Notes: generated by a model from the letters alone, not told the origin. Positions 36,676-46,696 are shown, numbered from the stretch's first letter. The stretch is DNA of 64,000 nt from Paenibacillus sp. 481 (GCF_021223605.1 NZ_CP075175.1:4481501-4545500), one strand, 5' to 3'. Numbers and translations are program-made.

Positions 36676-37392
36676 GTGACGGATATAACGGTTTGGATCG
36701 CGTTTTGGGCAGGAGTCGTATCATTTATTTCACCTTGCTGTTTGCCACTGTATCCGACATACTTATCCATTATCACGGGTATGTCGGTCAACCAGCTTAA
36801 GCAGGATCAAGGCAAACGAGAAGTGAGAATGAAAATGCTCGCGCACACGTTCTTTTTTGTGCTAGGCATTAGCTTCGTCTTTTTTACGCTTGGATTAAGC
36901 GCTACTTTGCTAGGTTCCTATCTTGCACAGTATCGAGATGTGATTCGACAAATTTCCGCTGTATTTATTATTGTCATGGGCTTGTTCATTATCGGAATTT
37001 TCCGACCGGACATTTTGATGAAAGAACGTAAATTAGAAGTTGGACGCAAAGGTGGTTTTGCGGGTACCTTCTTGCTGGGAGTTGGATTTTCAGCAGGCTG
37101 GACACCTTGTATTGGACCGATCTTAGGAGCCATTATTACTTTATCTGCTTCCCAACCTAGCATGGGCATGACACTTACTTCGGCCTATTCGCTCGGCTTT
37201 GCAATACCCTTTTTCATTTTAACGTTTTTCATTGGATCTGCACGGTGGTTATTAAAATATTCGAACATGATGATGAAAATTGGTGGCGTTATCATGATTA
37301 TTATGGGTATTTTGCTGATGACAGACAAACTAACCATTCTTAACAATTGGTTGCTCAATATGACGCCAGAATGGCTCATTAATCTTACATAA
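36676..37392 (+). CDS. ccdA: Cytochrome c biogenesis protein CcdA
   Basis: A 238-residue membrane protein with six predicted helices and the two redox Cys regions SFISPCCLPLYP and GWTPCIGPIL. CcdA passes reducing power across the membrane to extracytoplasmic thiol-disulfide proteins for cytochrome c maturation and, in spore formers, spore cortex synthesis. The GTG start follows gggaggtg. It lies 36 bases after znuB without a terminator between, so it may be co-transcribed and sense zinc state indirectly. Confidence 0.92.
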   Translation: MTDITVWIAFWAGVVSFISPCCLPLYPTYLSIITGMSVNQLKQDQGKREVRMKMLAHTFFFVLGISFVFFTLGLSATLLGSYLAQYRDVIRQISAVFIIVMGLFIIGIFRPDILMKERKLEVGRKGGFAGTFLLGVGFSAGWTPCIGPILGAIITLSASQPSMGMTLTSAYSLGFAIPFFILTFFIGSARWLLKYSNMMMKIGGVIMIIMGILLMTDKLTILNNWLLNMTPEWLINLT

Positions 37393-37396
37393 GCTT

Positions 37397-37467
37397 GAAA
37401 GACCGAGCATGAAGCGGACAACGCATAAGCGTCTGTATTGTCCACTGTGCGCGGTCTTTCTTTTTTA
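37397..37467. terminator. Bidirectional terminator between ccdA and splB
   Basis: Gaaagaccg pairs with cggtctttc and encloses a further ggacaa.../...ttgtcc stem; T and A runs flank the hairpin, so it can serve the two convergent genes. Confidence 0.78.
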
Positions 37468-38547
37468 AGTGAAATATAAAATACGCCCTGTCGGAAAATA
37501 CGTATAAATACGTTCTGAAATAAAGGTTTTCAATTGATTGGCCTGCTCATCCGGATATACATACTTGCCTTGACCCCAGCGACCCCATTTATATTTTCGT
37601 TCTTCTTCATTCATTTCGAGTTTCGATTTTGGATATCGTTTTTCAATGACGGATTTTGCTGTTTTCGTGTACCGGTGTTGAATCAGTTCAAACGATACAT
37701 CCCATTTTGCCTCCTCTGGCAGTGCGGCAGCTAATTTTTTTAATAAGGTGTCATATCCATCTTCCCAACCATCGTACCAGTAAATTGGCGCAATAATAAA
37801 GCCGAGCGGGTAACCTGCTTTAGCAATCTTGGCTGCGGCTTCAATTCGTTCTTCGAAATGCGAAGTGCCAGGCTCAAAATGCTTGATCACATAGTCCGCA
37901 TTCACACTAAATCGCACATCGGTGCGTCGATTATGGGTTAAGGAAAGCAAAGGCTCCACATGATGATATTTCGTGACGAAACGGAGCCGTGCAAATTCCT
38001 CCCCAGCCATTCTGCTAATGAGGTCTGACAAGTTTCCAGTGATATGTTCGATGCTAAGCGGATCGGAAGTGCAAGAAGCTTCAAAGCGGGTTAGTTCAGG
38101 TTTTCTTTCTTCGATGTACCGCTTCGCAGCATCCCAAATTTCGTCCGTATTTACATAGACCCGAATGTATGGCTTTGCACCGAGTGTCGTTTGCAAATAA
38201 CAATAGTGACAATGCCCAATGCAACCTGTACCGATCGGAATTGCATATTCAGCAGACGGCTTGGATTGGTCGAATTTCAACGTTTTACGAACACCGACGA
38301 CTAAAGTACGCTTTGCAATTCGATATTGTTGCAGTTCGGTGTCCCCGGGAAAGTTCATAATTCGATTGTGTGATGTCGTCAGCTGGTATTCGATTCCTTC
38401 GGCTTGTACCCATTTAAGAATGTGCTGCCCCTTCGGATATTCAAGTGCGGCAGGCTCAAAGTATACGAGTTCGGGCACGAATTGTGGTGTGCTGCGCGGT
38501 ACTCGCTTGTTGGTGTCATTTGTACCAAGATTCACCGTAGTGGACAT
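37465..38547 (-). CDS. splB: Spore photoproduct lyase
   Basis: A 360-residue radical SAM enzyme that repairs the spore photoproduct (a thymine dimer) during germination. The cluster Cys are 109, 113 and 116 (CIGHCHYC), and the catalytic thiol Cys159 is in EASCTSDP. All four are shifted by exactly 18 from the B. subtilis positions 91, 95, 98 and 141. The ATG at 38547 has aggagg seven bases upstream. It converges on ccdA and diverges from mntR. In B. subtilis it is made in the forespore under sigma-G; I did not find a convincing sigma-G promoter here. Confidence 0.96.
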   Translation of the reverse strand: MSTTVNLGTNDTNKRVPRSTPQFVPELVYFEPAALEYPKGQHILKWVQAEGIEYQLTTSHNRIMNFPGDTELQQYRIAKRTLVVGVRKTLKFDQSKPSAEYAIPIGTGCIGHCHYCYLQTTLGAKPYIRVYVNTDEIWDAAKRYIEERKPELTRFEASCTSDPLSIEHITGNLSDLISRMAGEEFARLRFVTKYHHVEPLLSLTHNRRTDVRFSVNADYVIKHFEPGTSHFEERIEAAAKIAKAGYPLGFIIAPIYWYDGWEDGYDTLLKKLAAALPEEAKWDVSFELIQHRYTKTAKSVIEKRYPKSKLEMNEEERKYKWGRWGQGKYVYPDEQANQLKTFISERIYTYFPTGRILYFT

Positions 38548-38726
38548 GTCGAATCCTCCTTTCCTTGCTTGATTAGTGTTTACCATGTGAGAGCAATTGC
38601 TTCTGTTAGTTATCGTACAGGAAACCAGCAATTTGCATCTAAGGTTGAACTTATGCTCGAAACCATGTAAACTATAAAAGGCCTACATGACATGATAGGT
38701 TTAAAGTGGTAATGAAATGAGGGAAC

Positions 38727-39155
38727 ATGATGCCAACACCAAGCATGGAAGATTATTTGGAGCGCATCTACAAACTCATCGACGAGAAAGGCTACGCACG
38801 CGTGTCTGATATTGCGGAAGGACTGGAAGTACATCCATCTTCCGTTACCAAGATGATTCAGAAGCTCGATAAGGACGAATATTTGATTTATGAAAAATAT
38901 CGTGGTCTCGTTCTGACGAGCAAGGGCAAGAAGATTGGGAAACGCTTGGTCGACCGACATCAGCTGTTAGAACATTTCTTGACGATGATTGGTGTGCAAG
39001 AAGAGCATATTTACAAAGATGTTGAAGGTATTGAGCATCATCTAAGCTGGGATTCAATTACGTGTATCGAAACGTTAGTGGAATATTTCCGCCGCGAGCC
39101 CGAACGGATTGAGCAATTACGCAGTTTGCGTGGCGAATTAGATAAAGAATCATAA
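38727..39155 (+). CDS. mntR: Manganese-responsive regulator MntR
   Basis: A 142-residue DtxR-family repressor very close to B. subtilis Mnt[29 protein letters not shown] and the wing [19 protein letters not shown] are nearly the same. Metal ligands expected from the family are present (Asp and Glu in the SMEDYLE segment, His and Glu in [11 protein letters not shown]). It represses manganese uptake genes when Mn(II) is high; none of its usual targets is in the window. The start may be the first or second of two adjacent Met codons after a gaggga site. Confidence 0.96.
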   Translation: MMPTPSMEDYLERIYKLIDEKGYARVSDIAEGLEVHPSSVTKMIQKLDKDEYLIYEKYRGLVLTSKGKKIGKRLVDRHQLLEHFLTMIGVQEEHIYKDVEGIEHHLSWDSITCIETLVEYFRREPERIEQLRSLRGELDKES

Positions 39156-39192
39156 AACAACTGTTTCCAGCGAAACAGTTGTTTTATTTTTT
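39154..39192 (+). terminator. Terminator after mntR
   Basis: Aaaacaactgttt pairs perfectly with aaacagttgtttt, followed by atttttt; the hairpin begins in the mntR stop codon. Confidence 0.9.
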
Positions 39193-39329
39193 GCGTCTAA
39201 TGATATAGGAACTGCTTACACGGCATTAAATGATGGTACATAGGGTGTTTATCCAAAATGTTGCATACGCAATTGTACGTAGTCGCAAGCCAAGCAAGGC
39301 CTAATATGATTTATGGGAGAGGTAGCACA

Positions 39330-41030
39330 ATGAAAAAAGCAAAACAAATGCTGCTGAGCACTTTGGCAGCGATAATGCTGAGCGGATGTTTACCTGCATC
39401 TGCGCCCGTCAATGCGGCGCCAGCGTCAGACATTAAGGTATTTGTCAATGAACGTCAATTGAAGACAGACGTTGCTCCTTACTTAGTGCCTGTAAAAAAT
39501 GTAACGATGATGCCATTCAGAGCCGTTGGGGAAGCGGTAGGTGCTGAAGTATCGTGGTTGCAAGCAGAGAAGCAGGTTGTCTTCAACAAAGACGGACAAT
39601 CGATCCGACTTACGCTTGGGCAAAGTGAAGCCGAGGTGAACGGACAACATGTTGCTCTAGATTCAGGTGCGCAAATGCGCAACGGCAGAACGATGGTACC
39701 GCTGCGGTTTATCGGCGAGAGCATTGGGCTGAACGTGCAGTGGGACGGGAGCAGCCGTTCCGTAATGTTGGCGTCAACGGACGCCACTGGAAACTCTGGA
39801 AATTCTGGAAACGGCAACACAGGCAGTACTGGGAACGGTAATACAGGCAGTACCGGGAACGGTAATACAGGCGGAGGGGCAGAGAATCAACAGCACGCTC
39901 AGCAGCTCCGTGGCACATGGGTTTCGACGGTATACAACATTGATTGGCCGCACGATCCAAAGAAGAATGGATTTAACGCGGAGCAGCAGAAACAGCAATA
40001 TATCGAGATGCTCGATACATTGAAGGAGAGCGGTCTGAACGCGGTATTTGTCCAAGTTAGACCGACAGCGGATGCTTTTTACAAATCAGAAATGTTGCCG
40101 TGGTCCGAGTGGTTGACAGGAAAGCAAGGTCAAGACCCCGGATATGACCCGTTAGCGTTTATGATTGAGGAAACCCATAAGCGTGGCATGCAGTTCCATG
40201 CGTGGTTTAACCCATATCGGGTGAGTGTACATAGTCAAGTCGAGAAACTAACTGCCGATCATCCGGCACGACTTAATCCGAGTTGGGTTGTGAAGCATAA
40301 CGGTAAGCTGCTGTTTAATCCTGGAGTGCCAGCGGCAAGAACATTTATTAAAGATTCTATTATGGAAGTTGTCCGCAATTATAATATTGATGGCGTTCAT
40401 TTTGACGATTATTTTTACCCGTACGGCGAGGATAAAGAGCCTTTCCGCGACGATGAAACGTACAACACGTACAATAATGGATTTAAGTCGAAAGCCGATT
40501 GGCGCCGCAACAATGTGAATCTGTTTGTGCAGCAAATGAATCGCGAAATCAAAGCGATTAAGCCAAATGTTTCGTTTGGGATTAGCCCATTCGGGGTATG
40601 GCGCAATTCAACGTTAGATCCAACAGGTTCCAATACGAAGGCAGGACTAAGTAGCTACGATAACTTGTATGCGGATGTGCGTACTTGGATCCGGAACGGA
40701 TGGATAGATTATGTAGCGCCGCAGGTATACTGGCATATCGGTCACCGCCTTGCTTCTTACGATACGCTCGTCGATTGGTGGGTAAAGGAAACGGCTGGAA
40801 CGAATGTGAAATTGTACATTGGTCACGCCGCATACAAGCTAGCTGATGCTAAAGAGAAAGATTGGAAGAGTGCGGATGTATTGCTGGATCAATTGGATTA
40901 CAACAAGCAGTACGGCACGGTGACAGGGAGTATTTTCTTTAGTGCTAAAAATCTTATACAAAACACGAAAAATGTAGCCGATGAACTGGAAAAGCACTAC
41001 TCACGCGAGTCCGCTTCACAAACGCAATAA
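39330..41030 (+). CDS. Stalk-domain lipoprotein with GHL10-type glycosidase domain
   Basis: A 566-residue exported protein. The signal peptide carries a possible lipobox LSGC (Cys21). A copper amine oxidase N1-type stalk domain follows (about 35-145; MMPFRAVGEAVGAEV and TMVPLRFIGESIGLNVQWD), then a Gly/Asn/Ser/Thr linker with 8-residue repeats (about 150-190), then a domain of about 350 residues of the YngK/GHL10 (DUF187) family with RGTWVSTVYNIDWP, FHAWFNPYR and the acidic motif GVHFDDYFYPYG. It is probably a wall or exopolysaccharide hydrolase acting outside the cell. The ATG at 39330 has gggagagg upstream. Confidence 0.85.
   Translation: MKKAKQMLLSTLAAIMLSGCLPASAPVNAAPASDIKVFVNERQLKTDVAPYLVPVKNVTMMPFRAVGEAVGAEVSWLQAEKQVVFNKDGQSIRLTLGQSEAEVNGQHVALDSGAQMRNGRTMVPLRFIGESIGLNVQWDGSSRSVMLASTDATGNSGNSGNGNTGSTGNGNTGSTGNGNTGGGAENQQHAQQLRGTWVSTVYNIDWPHDPKKNGFNAEQQKQQYIEMLDTLKESGLNAVFVQVRPTADAFYKSEMLPWSEWLTGKQGQDPGYDPLAFMIEETHKRGMQFHAWFNPYRVSVHSQVEKLTADHPARLNPSWVVKHNGKLLFNPGVPAARTFIKDSIMEVVRNYNIDGVHFDDYFYPYGEDKEPFRDDETYNTYNNGFKSKADWRRNNVNLFVQQMNREIKAIKPNVSFGISPFGVWRNSTLDPTGSNTKAGLSSYDNLYADVRTWIRNGWIDYVAPQVYWHIGHRLASYDTLVDWWVKETAGTNVKLYIGHAAYKLADAKEKDWKSADVLLDQLDYNKQYGTVTGSIFFSAKNLIQNTKNVADELEKHYSRESASQTQ
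39810..39872 (+). repeat. 24-bp tandem repeats coding the linker
   Basis: About 2.6 copies of aacggtaatacaggcagtaccggg encode the GNTGSTGN linker inside the stalk-domain lipoprotein. Copy number may vary between strains. Confidence 0.8.
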
Positions 41031-41131
41031 TCGGATATCATCTTAACTTTACTAAATGGTCATTGAACATATCCCTTTTTACCGCTGCATACATAACAGT
41101 AAGTGTGCAGCGGCAAGGGGGAGGTTCCCAG

Positions 41132-42106
41132 TTGAATGTAAACGGAGTTTTTGAAGGCGGCGGGGTCAGGGGAATATCGTTAGTCGGTGCGATTAAAGCA
41201 GCGGAATTGAACGGAATCACGTTTCAAAATGTTGCAGGCACGTCGTCTGGAGCTATTGTTGCAGCACTATTAGCGGCTGGATATACAGCAGAAGATATGA
41301 AACAATTAATATTAGCGATGCCGTTTCATTCTTTTATGCAGCGATCCCCCATTTTTAGTACGAAATGGATCGGACCTGCTGCACGTCTGTTATTGAAAAA
41401 AGGGCTATATGCTGGAGAACGGCTTGAGCACTGGATACATAAATTGCTCGCTGCCAAAGGAATCCGCACATTCGGTGATTTAAAAAAGAATCAATTGCGT
41501 ATTATCGCATCTGATATTACGAACGGTAGGTTGCTCGTACTGCCAGATGATATTAAGCAATACGGCATTGAACCGCAACACTTTACGGTTAGCAAAGCTG
41601 TACGTATGAGTACGAGCATTCCGTATTTTTTCGATCCCGTCATTATTCGCTATTCTGTGAAGACACCGCAAGGTCGCAGCAAATCGTTTCAACGACAACT
41701 TGCTTACATCGTCGATGGCGGACTGCTAAGTAATTTTCCGCTCTGGTTGTTCGACGAGATTAGAGATCCGGCAACTCGTCGTCTCGTGCCTACGATCGGC
41801 TTCCAGTTGGTCGGTCAAAAGGAAGGGCAGCCGCATCGGATTTACGGTCTGTTCTCGATGCTACAGGCGATGTTCGAGACGATGATGTCTGCGCACGATG
41901 AACGATACATTGGGCAGCATAATCGCTTTCGTACGATAAAGATTCCAACGCTAGGCACGTCGATGACCGATTTCGATATCACTTCTGCTCAAAGCATGGC
42001 GTTGTATGCGTCTGGCTTAGAGGCTGGTGAGCATTTTTTTAGCGAGTGGGATTACGGTTATTATGAGAAGCTGCATGCACAGTTTTGCAATAAAAAATGC
42101 AAGTGA
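41132..42106 (+). CDS. yqhO: Patatin-like phospholipase YqhO
   Basis: A 324-residue patatin-family hydrolase. It has the oxyanion motif GGGVRG near the start, the nucleophile Ser in GTSSG, and the dyad Asp in VDGG. It probably hydrolyses acyl esters of lipids; the natural substrate is not known. The start is a TTG eight bases after gggggagg; the frame is open from 41063 but that leader has no ribosome site. It begins the block conserved with the B. subtilis yqhO-P-Q-R order and shares a bidirectional terminator with yqhP. Confidence 0.88.
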   Translation: MNVNGVFEGGGVRGISLVGAIKAAELNGITFQNVAGTSSGAIVAALLAAGYTAEDMKQLILAMPFHSFMQRSPIFSTKWIGPAARLLLKKGLYAGERLEHWIHKLLAAKGIRTFGDLKKNQLRIIASDITNGRLLVLPDDIKQYGIEPQHFTVSKAVRMSTSIPYFFDPVIIRYSVKTPQGRSKSFQRQLAYIVDGGLLSNFPLWLFDEIRDPATRRLVPTIGFQLVGQKEGQPHRIYGLFSMLQAMFETMMSAHDERYIGQHNRFRTIKIPTLGTSMTDFDITSAQSMALYASGLEAGEHFFSEWDYGYYEKLHAQFCNKKCK

Positions 42107-42109
42107 ACG

Positions 42110-42159
42110 AAAAAACGAGCACCCATCCACTATGTCAAATAGGGAGGTGCTCGTTTTTT
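42110..42159. terminator. Bidirectional terminator between yqhO and yqhP
   Basis: Aaaaaacgagcacc pairs with ggtgctcgtttttt, with T or A runs on both sides. Confidence 0.88.
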
Positions 42160-42487
42160 ATTTTGATTTGTTCGAAGTCTGATTGTCTGGGTCAGCCTTC
42201 GAATGTTTAGGTTTGTAGCCGTCGATCACGCGTAGTGTGGCTGTGGAACGTCGACGTTCCATCTTTTTGCCCGGAAGCGATTTCGCTTTCGCTTCTGTAC
42301 GGGCTGATTTTTTAATGTTGGGCGTTCCCGTTTTGCGGCGGGGGCCAAATTTGTAAAGTGCAACGATAACGCCGATAACGAGCAACGGAACGATTAACGA
42401 TGTTGGGTTTTGCGTGATAGTACTTACAATGCCGATGCCGACAAACGTAAACAGAACGAACAACAACCAGCGAGGGATTTTAGTCAT
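42158..42487 (-). CDS. yqhP: Small membrane protein, YqhP/SA1362 position
   Basis: A 109-residue protein with two hydrophobic segments (about 6-22 and 28-45) and a basic, Lys/Arg/Ser-rich C-terminal tail. Function unknown. The ATG at 42487 has aaaggg nine bases upstream; another ATG eight codons earlier lies directly on that site. It follows yqhQ by 36 bases on the same strand, and its place between patatin and DUF1385 genes matches yqhP of B. subtilis; the name is by synteny. Confidence 0.7.
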   Translation of the reverse strand: MTKIPRWLLFVLFTFVGIGIVSTITQNPTSLIVPLLVIGVIVALYKFGPRRKTGTPNIKKSARTEAKAKSLPGKKMERRRSTATLRVIDGYKPKHSKADPDNQTSNKSK

Positions 42488-42523
42488 ATGCGTCATCCCT
42501 TTCCTATACATGAATACGTCACA

Positions 42524-43489
42524 TTAAGAGGCTTTAGCTGTCGCAATCTCCTGATCTAGCTCACGCATGCGATTAAAGGATGCAATCGAAACTTCAACTT
42601 GGTCGTCTGTAGGTTCCTTTGTAGTCAACTTTTGCAGCCACAGCCCTGGATAACCGAGATAGCGCAGCACTGCGAATTCTCGCACCGCATTCGTCACACG
42701 CAGCGTCTCATAGGATACGCCTAGCACGACTGGAATGAGAACGATACGAGACAATACGCGATCCCACATATTATCGTAAGGAACAAAGGAATAAATAATA
42801 ACACCTACGATGACGGAAAATACCATAAAGCTACTGCCGCAACGGTAATGCAGCGTATTATACTTTTGCACATTCGCAACGGTCAGCTCTTCGCCATGCT
42901 CGTAAGCCGTTATTACCTTATGTTCTGCCCCGTGGTACTGAAACAGTCGTTTAATCGTCGGCGTCTGAGAAATAAGCCATAAATAGCCTAACAAGAACAC
43001 GATTTTAATAACGCCTTCAATCATCGTATGAATAACTTGATTCTCAAATGCTTCCCCGAACAAGAACTCTTCGATAATAACAGGCACTGCCGTGAAAATC
43101 ACTTTACTAAATATGAACGATAAAATACCGACCACGGCTACCCCTAACACCATCGTTAAATCCCACGTCGAGTTTTTCTTTTTTTCAGGTGCAGCAGGGG
43201 CCGCGTCTTCTTCTTCGTCTTCCGCAAACTTTTCAAACGAATAGTTCAAATGCTGCGAGCCCTTGGCACTCGCTTCCACGATGCCGACAATTCCACGAAT
43301 AAACGGAATTTTTTTCAAGGCGGTTAACCATGCTTTCTCTTGGCGTGGAACCTCATAAAACGTAATCTCATTATTTTTTCGGCGAACTGCCGTGACATTC
43401 ACATGACGACCGGCAAACATAACGCCTTCGATCACGGCCTGTCCTCCATAGACGGCTTTTTGTTCCTTTTGAGACAATCGATTCACCAT
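42524..43489 (-). CDS. yqhQ: DUF1385 membrane protein YqhQ
   Basis: A 321-residue DUF1385 protein with the family opening YGGQAVIEGVMFAGRH, about four predicted membrane helices, and the conserved YHGAEHK motif followed by RCGSSF. A short Glu/Ala/Lys-rich insert lies at about 90-105. Function is not established; the conserved His and Cys motifs suggest metal binding. The ATG at 43489 is preceded by tgagg very closely; a GTG at 43486 is the next choice. It is co-transcribed with yqhP. Confidence 0.9.
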   Translation of the reverse strand: MVNRLSQKEQKAVYGGQAVIEGVMFAGRHVNVTAVRRKNNEITFYEVPRQEKAWLTALKKIPFIRGIVGIVEASAKGSQHLNYSFEKFAEDEEEDAAPAAPEKKKNSTWDLTMVLGVAVVGILSFIFSKVIFTAVPVIIEEFLFGEAFENQVIHTMIEGVIKIVFLLGYLWLISQTPTIKRLFQYHGAEHKVITAYEHGEELTVANVQKYNTLHYRCGSSFMVFSVIVGVIIYSFVPYDNMWDRVLSRIVLIPVVLGVSYETLRVTNAVREFAVLRYLGYPGLWLQKLTTKEPTDDQVEVSIASFNRMRELDQEIATAKAS

Positions 43490-43641
43490 CCTCAGTAATT
43501 GAAACGCTTATTAATCGCAATTTTATGTAACCATTGTATCGAATTTCAAGATTTATTTCCACATCACGATTGTAATCTCCATGAACAGATTGGCACATAC
43601 TAAATCGTAATTAGCAAACGCGCAAAAAGGGGCAAAGTTAC

Positions 43642-44256
43642 ATGAATGAGAATCAAACACGTACAGCCAAAAAAAATCGGCGCACAAATCCATTTTTGTT
43701 CGCGGTGCAGTTAGGTTTTTTTGCAGGTCTAATATGGGGTGGGCTAAGGTGGTTTGTGTATGTTTATCATTTTACGGCAGTTACTCCTGCTCTTTTAGTA
43801 GAGCCTTTTTATAAGCATAGTTATTTGGAAACGACCCAAGGGCAATTGTTAGGGTGGATTGCATTTATTTTATTTTCCATTGCAGCTTCCCTATTATATA
43901 CGATCTTCTTTAAAAAGGTGCCTGGGCCTTGGCTTGGAATTGGGTACGGGGCATTGTGGTGGGCAGTGTTATACGTTTGGGTTGGGCCAATGATGTATCT
44001 AGTGCCGCCTGTACATAAGACAACGTGGAATACGATCTACACAGAAGTTTGTATTATGGTCTTGTGGGGACTATTTATTGGCTACACCGTGGCGATGGAA
44101 TTTACGGATGAGCGCTTGCGAGAGCCCGGTGAAAAGGAGTCGATGCAAGCCAAACAGCAAGAAAGTAAAGCTGCAACACAAGAACATGAGGGAGAGACAG
44201 GGGAGGGGCAAGGTGATACGCATCTAGCAGAGGCAGAGCAGCAGCCATCGACCTAA
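43642..44256 (+). CDS. yqhR: Membrane protein YqhR
   Basis: A 204-residue YqhR-family protein with four predicted helices (about 15-40, 68-90, 98-118, 135-155) and a C-terminal Gln/Glu/Lys-rich tail of about 45 residues. The WGGLRW and GYGALWW motifs in the helices are characteristic of the family. Function unknown. It is divergent from yqhQ and precedes aroQ as in B. subtilis. Confidence 0.85.
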   Translation: MNENQTRTAKKNRRTNPFLFAVQLGFFAGLIWGGLRWFVYVYHFTAVTPALLVEPFYKHSYLETTQGQLLGWIAFILFSIAASLLYTIFFKKVPGPWLGIGYGALWWAVLYVWVGPMMYLVPPVHKTTWNTIYTEVCIMVLWGLFIGYTVAMEFTDERLREPGEKESMQAKQQESKAATQEHEGETGEGQGDTHLAEAEQQPST

Positions 44257-44421
44257 CACCTAAAGTCACAGCTACGCGAACAGTCTTAGCACGTCACAAT
44301 CCGTTTGTTTGTCATCGTTTTGATACAAAAACGCGTGAACATCGTCAACGATGCTTCTCAATTGCTCCCCTGTATGTTAAAATACGTGAGGATTCGTTAA
44401 CGCTCGACAGGTGGGGTGAAT

Positions 44422-44880
44422 ATGGCAAGTTATCTCGTATTGAACGGACCGAACTTAAATATGCTCGGCATTAGAGAGCCTGGTGTGTATGGCAGTGTAT
44501 CGCTTGCAAGCATCGAAGCGAGATTACACGAACTGGCGTCCGAGTGGAACGTCACGCTGGAATGCTTTCAGAGCAACCATGAAGGTGAACTTATTGATCG
44601 CATTCATGCTGCTTATGGTGTTCATAGCGGGATCCTCATTAATCCGGGGGCATTGACACACTACAGCTATGCATTGCGCGATGCTTTAAGTGCGGTTTCC
44701 ATTCCGACAGTCGAAGTTCACCTGTCTAACATACATAAGCGCGAGTCGTTCCGTCACGTCTCCGTTACGGCACCGATTGTGATCGGTCAAGTAGCTGGTT
44801 TCGGACCGCTCAGCTATGAACTTGGCATGCAGGCACTGCATGCTCATGTAAGAGACAATGCGGAAGTGAGCCGTTCATAA
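44422..44880 (+). CDS. aroQ: 3-dehydroquinate dehydratase, type II
   Basis: A 152-residue type II dehydroquinase, the third enzyme of the shikimate pathway. The family opening LNGPNLNMLGIREPGVYG holds the catalytic Tyr and Arg; NPGALTHYSYALRDAL and EVHLSNIHKRESFRHVS hold the catalytic His and substrate ligands. The ATG at 44422 has gtgggg-type aggtgggg eight bases upstream; a GTG at 44416 is too close to it. It precedes yqhT and efp in one direction. Confidence 0.96.
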   Translation: MASYLVLNGPNLNMLGIREPGVYGSVSLASIEARLHELASEWNVTLECFQSNHEGELIDRIHAAYGVHSGILINPGALTHYSYALRDALSAVSIPTVEVHLSNIHKRESFRHVSVTAPIVIGQVAGFGPLSYELGMQALHAHVRDNAEVSRS

Positions 44881-44931
44881 CGCGAACGACAATGAGATGC
44901 GAAGATGACGTGATGTTTAGGAGATGATGAG

Positions 44932-46008
44932 ATGAGCAATCATCGGATAATTCGATTAAGACAAGCGATGGAAGCGCGTGGCCTAGAAGCACTATTTGTG
45001 GCAAGTAAGGTTAATCGCCGTTATTTGACGGGCTTTACAGGTTCATCCGGGTATGTCCTTATTACGTTAGACAGAGCTGTTCTGTTGACCGATTTCAGAT
45101 ACATGTCGCAAGCTAATGAGCAAGCGCAAGGGTTTGACGTTATCGAGCATGCTGTTACGATGACGGATACGTTGAAGCAGCTACTTGCCGAGATTCGTGT
45201 GAACCGACTCGGATTCGAGCAAGAACATGTTGCGTATGGAACATTTGCTGCTTACAATAAAGAGCTGCAGCCTGTAGAGCTAGTACCGGTCAGCGGACTG
45301 GTTGAAGAGCTGCGCATGATTAAAGATGAAGCAGAACTTGCGATTATGCGTGAAGCCGCACAATTGGCGGACCAAACGTTCAGCCATATTTTGAACTTCC
45401 TGAAGCCTGGTGTGAGTGAGCAGGATATCAATTTGGAAATGGAATTTTTCATGCGTAAAAATGGCGCAACTTCCAGCTCCTTTGATACGATTGTCGCATC
45501 TGGTGAACGTTCTGCGCTGCCTCATGGGGTAGCCAGCGAGCGTATTATCCAAGGCAACGAATTTATTAAATTGGATTTCGGTGCTTATTATCAAGGCTAT
45601 TGTTCCGATCTGACTCGCACGGTGGTGCTTGGCAAGCCGACAGATAAGCACATTGAAATTTACAATATTGTGCTGGAAGCACAGCTTTATGCGCTGGAAC
45701 ATATCCGTTCAGGAATGACAGGCCGTGAAGCTGATTCTTTGGCACGAGACATTATTAAACGTTATGGCTACGGAGACAACTTTGGGCACAGCCTTGGCCA
45801 CGGCCTTGGTATGGAGATCCATGAGTACCCTAGATTGGCTCAAGCTGGCGAAACGGTGTTAACGCCTGGTATGACCGTAACCGTAGAGCCGGGCATTTAC
45901 GTGCCTGGATTCGGCGGTGTACGTATTGAAGACGATATCGTGATTACGGCAAACGGGATTGAAATACTAACACAATCGACGAAACAACTGCTTGTATTAG
46001 ACATGTAA
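44932..46008 (+). CDS. yqhT: Xaa-Pro aminopeptidase/dipeptidase, M24B family
   Basis: A 358-residue metallopeptidase. A creatinase-like N-domain (1-125) is followed by the pita-bread catalytic domain with dinuclear metal ligands in [18 protein letters not shown] (two Asp), [15 protein letters not shown] (His), VTVEPGIY (Glu) and VRIEDDI (Glu). It releases N-terminal residues before proline. The ATG follows aggagatg. The place before efp is the same as in B. subtilis; both act on proline-rich sequences, a suggestive pairing. Confidence 0.94.
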   Translation: MSNHRIIRLRQAMEARGLEALFVASKVNRRYLTGFTGSSGYVLITLDRAVLLTDFRYMSQANEQAQGFDVIEHAVTMTDTLKQLLAEIRVNRLGFEQEHVAYGTFAAYNKELQPVELVPVSGLVEELRMIKDEAELAIMREAAQLADQTFSHILNFLKPGVSEQDINLEMEFFMRKNGATSSSFDTIVASGERSALPHGVASERIIQGNEFIKLDFGAYYQGYCSDLTRTVVLGKPTDKHIEIYNIVLEAQLYALEHIRSGMTGREADSLARDIIKRYGYGDNFGHSLGHGLGMEIHEYPRLAQAGETVLTPGMTVTVEPGIYVPGFGGVRIEDDIVITANGIEILTQSTKQLLVLDM

Positions 46009-46063
46009 GCTGTTTAAGCTGAACGTCTTACGAGGTTGCATTGCATGTAGGAGGGAATTAATA

Positions 46064-46621
46064 GTGATTTCAGTAAACGATTTTAAAACAGGCTTGACAA
46101 TTTTGGTGGACACAGACATTTTCACAGTCGTTGACTTCCAGCACGTTAAACCAGGTAAAGGTGCGGCGTTTGTACGTTCCAAGTTGAAAAACTTGCGTAA
46201 CGGTAACACCGTTGAAAGAACATTCCGTGCAGGTGAGAACCTTGCTCGTGCGCAAATCGACAACCGTACTGTGCAATATTTGTACAACAGCGGTGAAGAG
46301 TATACGTTCATGGACAATGAATCGTATGATCAGTTTGATTTGTCCAAAGACCAATTGGAATGGGAAATCAACTTCTTGAAAGACAACATGGTCGTTAACA
46401 TTGTTAGTTATCAAGGCGAAATCCTTGGTATTAACTTGCCGAACAACGTTGAGTTGAAAGTCGTTGAAACTGAGCCTGGTATCAAAGGTAACACGGCTAC
46501 TGGTGCAACGAAAACAGCAGTCATGGAAACAGGCTTGAACGTTCAAGTTCCACTTTTCATTAACCAAGATGATGTGTTGCTTATCGATACACGCGAAGGC
46601 AACTATATTTCTCGTGCATAA
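46064..46621 (+). CDS. efp: Elongation factor P
   Basis: A 185-residue EF-P that rescues ribosomes stalled at polyproline. It has three beta-barrel domains; domain 1 contains the [16 protein letters not shown] loop whose tip Lys is the modification site in Bacilli. The GTG at 46064 has aggaggg eight bases upstream. A terminator follows at 46651-46682. Confidence 0.97.
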   Translation: MISVNDFKTGLTILVDTDIFTVVDFQHVKPGKGAAFVRSKLKNLRNGNTVERTFRAGENLARAQIDNRTVQYLYNSGEEYTFMDNESYDQFDLSKDQLEWEINFLKDNMVVNIVSYQGEILGINLPNNVELKVVETEPGIKGNTATGATKTAVMETGLNVQVPLFINQDDVLLIDTREGNYISRA

Positions 46622-46650
46622 TACAACTGTTCCGCCACAAGCGGCGCAAC

Positions 46651-46682
46651 TCCGGAGTCTTTTAGGCTTCGGAGTTTTTTTA
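46651..46682 (+). terminator. Terminator after efp
   Basis: Aactccgga pairs with ttcggagtt, followed by seven T. Confidence 0.88.
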
Positions 46683-46696
46683 TGTGTATTTTTTCC

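Noticed and set aside
38548-38726. Sigma-G promoter of splB
   Set aside because: A CATGGTA hexamer is present, but no matching -35 (GHATR) stands 17-18 bases upstream.
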